Positions 60,601 through 64,000 of a stretch of 64,000 nt of DNA are shown here, piece after piece. A program made the position numbers and the translations under genes. This stretch comes from Aeriscardovia sp. (GTDB lineage Bacteria; Actinomycetota; Actinomycetes; Actinomycetales; Bifidobacteriaceae). The stretch spans positions 62,001 to 126,000 of the forward strand of contig JAGCPN010000003.1 in assembly GCA_017965665.1 (NCBI GenBank), given 5' to 3'. Position 1 is the first letter of the stretch. Each line of letters starts with the position of its first letter. Below the pieces are notes generated by a model. It was given only the letters and a program-made list of their open reading frames with translations, was not told the DNA's origin and did not search any database.

Positions 60601-60879
60601 AAAGACCCTCTCCACCCTCTTGCCCCGCATGGTCTGGTAGCGGGGGATGACGTCTTTGGCGTACCCGGTCAGAAGGTGGCCGTAGTGAGGGAGGCCGTTG
60701 GCGAAGGGAGGGCCGTCGAAGAAGACGAAGTCCCGGGCGCCTTCCCTCTCTTTCAGGCTTCTTTCAAAGATCTTCCCCTCACGCCAGTAGGCGAGGATCT
60801 CTTCTTCCATAGAGGGGAAATCCGGAGTCTTCGGGAGGCCTTCGAATGCCAAAGGGTAGAGCGGGCGCGTATTTTCCAA
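57664..60879 (-). CDS. ileS: Isoleucyl-tRNA synthetase
   Basis: Class I synthetase charging tRNA-Ile with editing. The HIGH motif is PHYGHLLTG (residues about 64-72 of the chosen chain), the editing domain has TTTPWTVPSNLAMAVG, and the second signature is KMSKHLRNYPDV around 640. The C-terminal anticodon domain lacks a zinc ribbon typical of E. coli type. I chose TTG 60879 (MENTRPLYP), with AAGGAG six bases upstream; the open frame to 60903 has no ribosome site. 1071 residues. Confidence 0.96.
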   Translation of the reverse strand: MENTRPLYPLAFEGLPKTPDFPSMEEEILAYWREGKIFERSLKEREGARDFVFFDGPPFANGLPHYGHLLTGYAKDVIPRYQTMRGKRVERVFNWDTHGLPAELEAEREMGLTSKADIDKMGVASFNRKCRESVLKYSSEWERYINRQGRWVSFESGIKTMDLSYMESVIWAFKELYKKGLIYESERVLPYCPVDETPLSNHELHMDSDVYRPRQDRTVTVAVRLKNSEDYLLFWTTTPWTVPSNLAMAVGPEIDYARVECEKGPLAGKSVWIAKNRIPAYKKALGDVKIEKVIKGKDMEGWEYWPPTDFLQDPDAPYFPGPNAWKVYTAPFVTQDDGTGIVHQAPYGEDDMETIHSHAIFPFDLTDSSARFREPVRDYLGLGVFEASGKIIRDFKDSAGPFARIPEDRRPVLVEDKDFVHSYPHCWRCGSPLIYKPVSSWFVKVTAIKDKLLKGNQKINWIPENVKNGQFGKWLEGARDWSVTRNRYWGTPIPIWVSTDPAYPRIDVYGSLEEIEKDFGRLPVNEAGEVDLHRPWVDELVRPNPDDPTGKSEMRRVKDVLDVWFDSACISFAQKHYPFEHKEEFLSRFPADFVVEYIGQTRGWFYVQNVMTEALFDDVPFKNVVCHGIVLGSDGNKMSKHLRNYPDVSEVFDESGSDALRWFLMSSPILRGGNLIVTSQGIKDAARKVLIPFWNAYSFFALYANACDGQKGYRAHEAKEGEDLTELDRFILSSLASAVSGIKSALDAFSIAEACRVAGDFIDCLTNWYIRNSRQRFWREDKAAFDTLYTVLETFSKAAAPLLPFECEAIFRSLTGKDSVHLEDWPDSSSLDTWKNPALEGEMNSAREIVSLALSIRKEQNIRVRQPLSKLSVVSGKEGLQRFEKIIKREMDVKEVEFLSFSEAKEEGFEVEKKLALNPRALGPRLGGKVQNVIRAAKAGDWKEEGGKVEVCLAGEKVELLKGEYSLSSTLSLPKSSFAKPLSDGGFAILDCAIDEDLEEEGIARDFIRQVQEERKKAGFKITDRIRLSAKAPEGVLGALEKFREEIARETLAVEETLESGEKTEISLELA

Positions 60880-60954
60880 TTCCTTCTCCTTAAAAAGGGC
60901 CAAAAAGCGGGTGATTACTATATAAGACTATATGAAAAAAGGGGAAGGGATTAT

Positions 60955-61044
60955 AAAAAAACCTCCGCGCACCTGCCATGAGCCGCCTGCCCTTGCTGCA
61001 TTTCTGCCCTGGGGGGGTTCGGCGGGATGGCACCGCACGGAGGC
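60955..61044 (-). ncRNA. ffs: Signal recognition particle RNA (4.5S)
   Basis: On the minus strand a 90-base RNA folds as one long hairpin: CCTCCG/CGGAGG, TGCCAT/ATGGCA and CCGCC/GGCGG helices lead to the SRP domain IV signature, CAGG-GCA-GAAA-TGC-AGCA (symmetric loop of CAGG and AGCA around a GNRA tetraloop hairpin). The RNA ends in a T-run and has its own promoter. A T-box leader for ileS was considered and rejected. Confidence 0.92.
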
Positions 61045-61050
61045 GCTTTC

Positions 61051-61079
61051 AGTATACCAGGTATGCCCATGTCTTACAA
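61051..61079 (-). promoter_or_regulatory. Promoter of the SRP RNA gene
   Basis: TTGTAA (61079-61074) and TATACT (61056-61051) with 17 bases between on the minus strand, and TGG just before the -10 as an extended element. The predicted start is G at about 61044. It lies within the upstream region of glf. Confidence 0.85.
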
Positions 61080-61104
61080 TTTTGGTGTAAAGAAAGGGGA
61101 AAAA

Positions 61105-62253
61105 GTGAAAAAATACGACTTGCTCATAGTGGGTGCCGGGCTCTTCGGTCTGACCGTGGCGCAGAGGGCGGCTGAAGAGGGATACAGCCCCCTGGTCATA
61201 GACAAGCGCCCCCACATCGGAGGCAACGCCTACTCCTACTTCGACAAGGACACCGGGATCGAGATTCACAAGTACGGGGCGCACCTGTTCCACACTAAAA
61301 ACGAGAAAGTGTGGGAGTACGTGAACCGCTTCTCCTCCTTCACCAACTACCGCCACCACGTCTTCACACTCCACGAGGGCAGGATATACCCCATGCCCAT
61401 AAACCTGGGCACGATAAACCAGTACTACTCGTCTGCCATGAGCCCTCAAGAGGCCGAGAGGCTCGTAGAATCCAAGGCCGAGGGGGCGGCGAAGGACGCG
61501 AGGAACCTGGAGGAGCGCGCGGTGGCGCTCATAGGCCGAGACCTCTATGAGGCCTTCATAAGGGACTACACCTACAAGCAGTGGCAGACCGACCCGAGGC
61601 AGCTCCCCGCCTCCATCTTCACCCGCCTCCCCATCCGCTTCAACTACGACAGCTCTTACTTCTCCGACCCCTACCAGGGCCAGCCCAAGGAGGGGTTCTG
61701 CGCCCTCTTCGGGGAGATGATCAAGGACCCCAAGATAGAAGTCAGGCTGGAGTGCGACTACTTTGAAAGCGAAGGCCTTCCCAAAGATCTCCCCACCGTC
61801 TACACCGGCCCCGTCGACAGGTACTTCGGCTACCGCTTCGGGGTCCTGGGATGGAGGACTATAGACTTCAAAGAGAAGAGGTACGAGCTTAAAAGCTTCC
61901 AGGGATGCCCGGTTTTAAACAAGTCCGATCTCTCCGACCCCTCTACGCGCTCTATCGAGTTCAAAGCCTTCAATCCCGAGAGGAAGGAAGTTTTCGATAG
62001 CCGCAAGACAGTGGTGTGGGACGAGTACTCGAGGTTTGCAGGCAGGGGGGACGAGCCCTACTATCCCATAGGAACCCCGGAAGACAAGGAAATTTTGGCA
62101 AAGTACGAAGATGCCAAAAAGGGCGAAAAGAACGTGATCTTCGGAGGAAGGCTCGGAGAGTACGCCTACTACAACATGGACCAGACCATAGCTTCAGCTC
62201 TTGAGACCTTTGAAAAGAAGGTGCTCCCCCTGCTCAGAGGCGGGAGAAAATAG
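61105..62253 (+). CDS. glf: UDP-galactopyranose mutase
   Basis: Flavoenzyme converting UDP-galactopyranose to UDP-galactofuranose. FAD motif YDLLIVGAGLFGLTVA, RPHIGGNAYSYF, the catalytic-site HLFHTKNEKVWEYVNRF, TYKQWQTDPRQLP and TVYTGPVDRYFGYRFGVLGWRT are all clear. 382 residues from GTG 61105, which has AAGGGG five bases upstream; ATG 61069 is possible but lacks one. Converges on the galactofuranosyltransferase gene with a 20-base overlap. Confidence 0.95.
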   Translation: MKKYDLLIVGAGLFGLTVAQRAAEEGYSPLVIDKRPHIGGNAYSYFDKDTGIEIHKYGAHLFHTKNEKVWEYVNRFSSFTNYRHHVFTLHEGRIYPMPINLGTINQYYSSAMSPQEAERLVESKAEGAAKDARNLEERAVALIGRDLYEAFIRDYTYKQWQTDPRQLPASIFTRLPIRFNYDSSYFSDPYQGQPKEGFCALFGEMIKDPKIEVRLECDYFESEGLPKDLPTVYTGPVDRYFGYRFGVLGWRTIDFKEKRYELKSFQGCPVLNKSDLSDPSTRSIEFKAFNPERKEVFDSRKTVVWDEYSRFAGRGDEPYYPIGTPEDKEILAKYEDAKKGEKNVIFGGRLGEYAYYNMDQTIASALETFEKKVLPLLRGGRK

Positions 62254-64000
62254 AGTCCCAGATCTTTACCGATCCCAGATCCGCCTCCCTGTAGGATTTG
62301 GAAAGGGAGGGCCAGTTTTTCACGAGCTCGGCCGTCAGGCGGATGTTTTCAAGGTAAAGCCTCCTGAAGAGGGGGGCGTTTTTCTTCAACAGCCTCGCCT
62401 TCCCCTTCCCGTCGTAGACCTCTGCAGCCGAGCACCCGGCCAGGGAGATCCAGGAATCTGTGGAGCTAATTTCCCTGAGCGGCCCGGCCCCGCAGGAGAG
62501 GGCGGCGTTCAAAAGCCCGAGGGCGGCCTTTTTGGCCCGACAGATTCTCGGGACGCCGCAAGGATCGGGGGCCTGGAGGGAGGGCAAGGGGAGAGCGGAA
62601 GGGGGAAGGGCCGGGGGATCCAGGGAGCGCCTCACTTCTTCCGCCTCCCTGCGCTTTAATCCCTGGCCGTCCAGGATCGCTTCCGGCCCCGAGAGAAGAT
62701 CCCTCAGCGCCATGTTCCGCAGCGCCATCGAGGCGTACTCCATCCGAATCCCGAGGTTGCTCTGATCTCTGAGCGAGGCTTCAAAAATTCCGGAGGGCCG
62801 GTCTTTATAGAGCAGGGCCGTGAGGAAGCGGTTGCGCTCGGCAAAGTACTCCACCCATCCCCGCGTCTGATCTTTCAAGTGCCAGGCCGGATGCCAAACT
62901 GCCGCCCCGGGGAGGGAGATCGAAGGTATTCCGGCCTTTTTCGCCCGAAGGCCATACTCGATGTCGTCAAACTTTATGAAAACAGGCAGGGGGAGCCCTA
63001 TCTTTTCTGTAACCCTGCGGGGAACCGAGCAGAGCCACCAGCCGTTGTAGTCCTCCGTGCAGAGCCTGTGGAGGCGGGGGCTCTCCCTCAGGGGGAGGGC
63101 TGAAAAGTCATGGTTGTACCCCAAATCCAAGGAGGGGGCGTACCAGATTTTTTCCCAGTTTATGACTTCTCCGAAAGTAAAAAGGGAAGAGGGGGAATCT
63201 GAGTGCAGCATCCCTGCCCCGACTATGACGGGAGAGGAGCAATGCTTTTGAAACTCATCAATCCTCTCCAGCGTCTCCCCCTCCGGGAACGCATCGTCAT
63301 CCATAAGGACGAAGTACTCGTCCTCCCCCTTCATGGCCTCCCGCATGCCCCGGGCAAAGCCCCCGGCTCCTCCCAGATTTTTCTGCCTTATATACTTCAA
63401 GCCCGGAAGCGCCCGGGCAGCAGAGGCAAAAGCCGGATCTCTCATGGCCGCAGAAGAACCCTGGTCGATGCAGAAAACCTTTTTGACGCTTCCGGCCCTT
63501 CCCGCCGCTCCAATCGCCCTGGCAGCCGAGCGGGGGGAATTGAACGTGGTTATGCATGCGTCCTGCCGGGCCTTTGCAAAGGAGGCCGGAACCTGCCAGG
63601 AAGCTCCGTCAAGAATCGAAGCTTCTTCGGCATGGATGTCCAACCAGAGGTATCCCCCTTCCGCCATGCCTCCGATACCGAAAGCCAGAGAAAAGGAGGC
63701 ATCTCCCTCAAAGGGCTCCCTCCAGAGCCTGGAATCCCTCCCGGCTGCGTCGCTTTTCCAGACTTCGACCACGCCCTTCCCGGAGACTGCAAAGGAGAGG
63801 CGTACGGACTTTGCATCCGTGAACCTCGCCCAGTAGCCGGCTGGAAAGGCGTTGAAGAAGGTGCAGAGGCTTACGGCCCGGCCGGGATTGACGCCTATCA
63901 TGCGGCGGCTTCCGACCCAAAATCCGTTAAAAGTAGGAAGGGGGACGGCCTGAAAAGCCCTGCGCCCCTGCAGGGATGGGAGGTTCAGCGGCCGCGCCGC
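62234..64000 (-). CDS. GlfT2-like galactofuranosyltransferase (5' end outside window)
   Basis: Partial gene: the frame is open to the right window edge, and conserved sequence (PLPTFNGFWVGSRRMIGVNPG) lies upstream of the first ATG at 63901, so the start is beyond 64000. The N-terminal beta domain has TFFNAFPAGYW, the GT2 domain KYIRQKNLGGAGGFARGM and the DDD motif YFVLMDDDAFPEGETL, then the GlfT2 hallmarks FIKFDDIEYGLRAKKAG and WHPAWHLKDQTRGW. It uses UDP-galactofuranose from Glf to build a galactan in the envelope. At least 588 residues present. Confidence 0.9.
   Translation of the reverse strand, partial: AARPLNLPSLQGRRAFQAVPLPTFNGFWVGSRRMIGVNPGRAVSLCTFFNAFPAGYWARFTDAKSVRLSFAVSGKGVVEVWKSDAAGRDSRLWREPFEGDASFSLAFGIGGMAEGGYLWLDIHAEEASILDGASWQVPASFAKARQDACITTFNSPRSAARAIGAAGRAGSVKKVFCIDQGSSAAMRDPAFASAARALPGLKYIRQKNLGGAGGFARGMREAMKGEDEYFVLMDDDAFPEGETLERIDEFQKHCSSPVIVGAGMLHSDSPSSLFTFGEVINWEKIWYAPSLDLGYNHDFSALPLRESPRLHRLCTEDYNGWWLCSVPRRVTEKIGLPLPVFIKFDDIEYGLRAKKAGIPSISLPGAAVWHPAWHLKDQTRGWVEYFAERNRFLTALLYKDRPSGIFEASLRDQSNLGIRMEYASMALRNMALRDLLSGPEAILDGQGLKRREAEEVRRSLDPPALPPSALPLPSLQAPDPCGVPRICRAKKAALGLLNAALSCGAGPLREISSTDSWISLAGCSAAEVYDGKGKARLLKKNAPLFRRLYLENIRLTAELVKNWPSLSKSYREADLGSVKIWDSIFSRL

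Noticed and set aside
60955-61044. T-box or attenuator leader for ileS
   Set aside because: The terminator hairpin upstream of ileS first suggested a T-box, but no specifier stem or T-box sequence is present and the core matches SRP domain IV (CAGG, GNRA loop, AGCA).

Overview
The window looks like the chromosome of an actinomycete, most likely a member or relative of the Bifidobacteriaceae. The basis is the set of actinobacterial marker genes: the tiny ribosomal proteins bL37 and bS22, DUF2469, DUF3052, DUF3107, a DUF2342 (Zincin_2) protein, a SigH/SigR-type sigma factor, a UvrD2-like helicase beside the DUF2342 protein, and the block rplS-lepB-rnhB. A MurE without the DAP-type DNPR motif, a C69 dipeptidase, UDP-galactopyranose mutase and a GlfT2-like galactofuranosyltransferase fit a Gram-positive wall with galactofuranose. 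The family assignment is inference. The DNA is G+C-rich, but AGG/AGA arginine and ATA isoleucine codons are common, TTG starts are frequent, and genes are tightly packed with many overlaps.

Layout. 1-1.15 kb: sigma factor, degenerate anti-sigma factor and bL37, ending in a shared terminator with gap (GAPDH) coming the other way. 2.3-8.4 kb: DnaQ-like exonuclease and murE, a convergent FolC-like protein without a P-loop, then lipoprotein, Nudix-RNase HI fusion and rpiA. 8.4-13.1 kb: bS22, a membrane protein, radA-trmL and an amino acid antiporter. 13.3-24 kb: class A PBP; the operon rplS-lepB-rnhB-trmB; an FAD oxidoreductase; gatCAB with DUF2469. 24.2-31.9 kb: an orphan AbiEi antitoxin with an operator palindrome, the operon App1-rmuC-PyrE-like-SpoU, then an A+T-richer accessory stretch with a DUF4143 ATPase and a C-terminal fragment of an MmeI-like methyltransferase. 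32-40.7 kb: a second amino acid antiporter with a duplicated leader element, a large GT-C-like membrane protein, thioredoxin, a G5/lysozyme-like cell-wall protein, a FIVAR-like receptor-shaped protein with repeated EET motifs, tRNA-Lys(CTT) and a divergent formyl-THF-synthetase-like protein. 40.7-45.3 kb: C69 dipeptidase and an acetoin operon (PEBP protein, acetolactate synthase, acetolactate decarboxylase). 45.3-50.2 kb: PAP2-topA-tmk-holB, each overlapping the next. 50.3-56.9 kb: DUF3052, a PDZ-less YlbL-type protease, the DUF2342 protein, short UvrD2, an APH-like pseudokinase with a 15-bp tandem repeat, DUF3107 and VKOR. 56.9-64 kb: TRIC-type channel, ileS, the 4.5S SRP RNA, glf and the GlfT2-like gene cut by the window edge.

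The genes divide between translation (bL37, bS22, L19, GatCAB, IleRS, TrmB, TrmL, SpoU, tRNA-Lys, SRP RNA), replication and repair (TopA, HolB, Tmk, RadA, RmuC, UvrD2, RNase HI/HII) and the envelope (MurE, PBP, LepB, galactan enzymes). The most striking theme is a series of core-family proteins that kept their fold but appear to have lost catalytic or regulatory residues: RsrA-like, FolC-like, PyrE-like, APH-like and DUF2342, with Fhs strongly diverged and YlbL and UvrD2 shortened. No CRISPR array, rRNA operon, transposase or integrase was seen.
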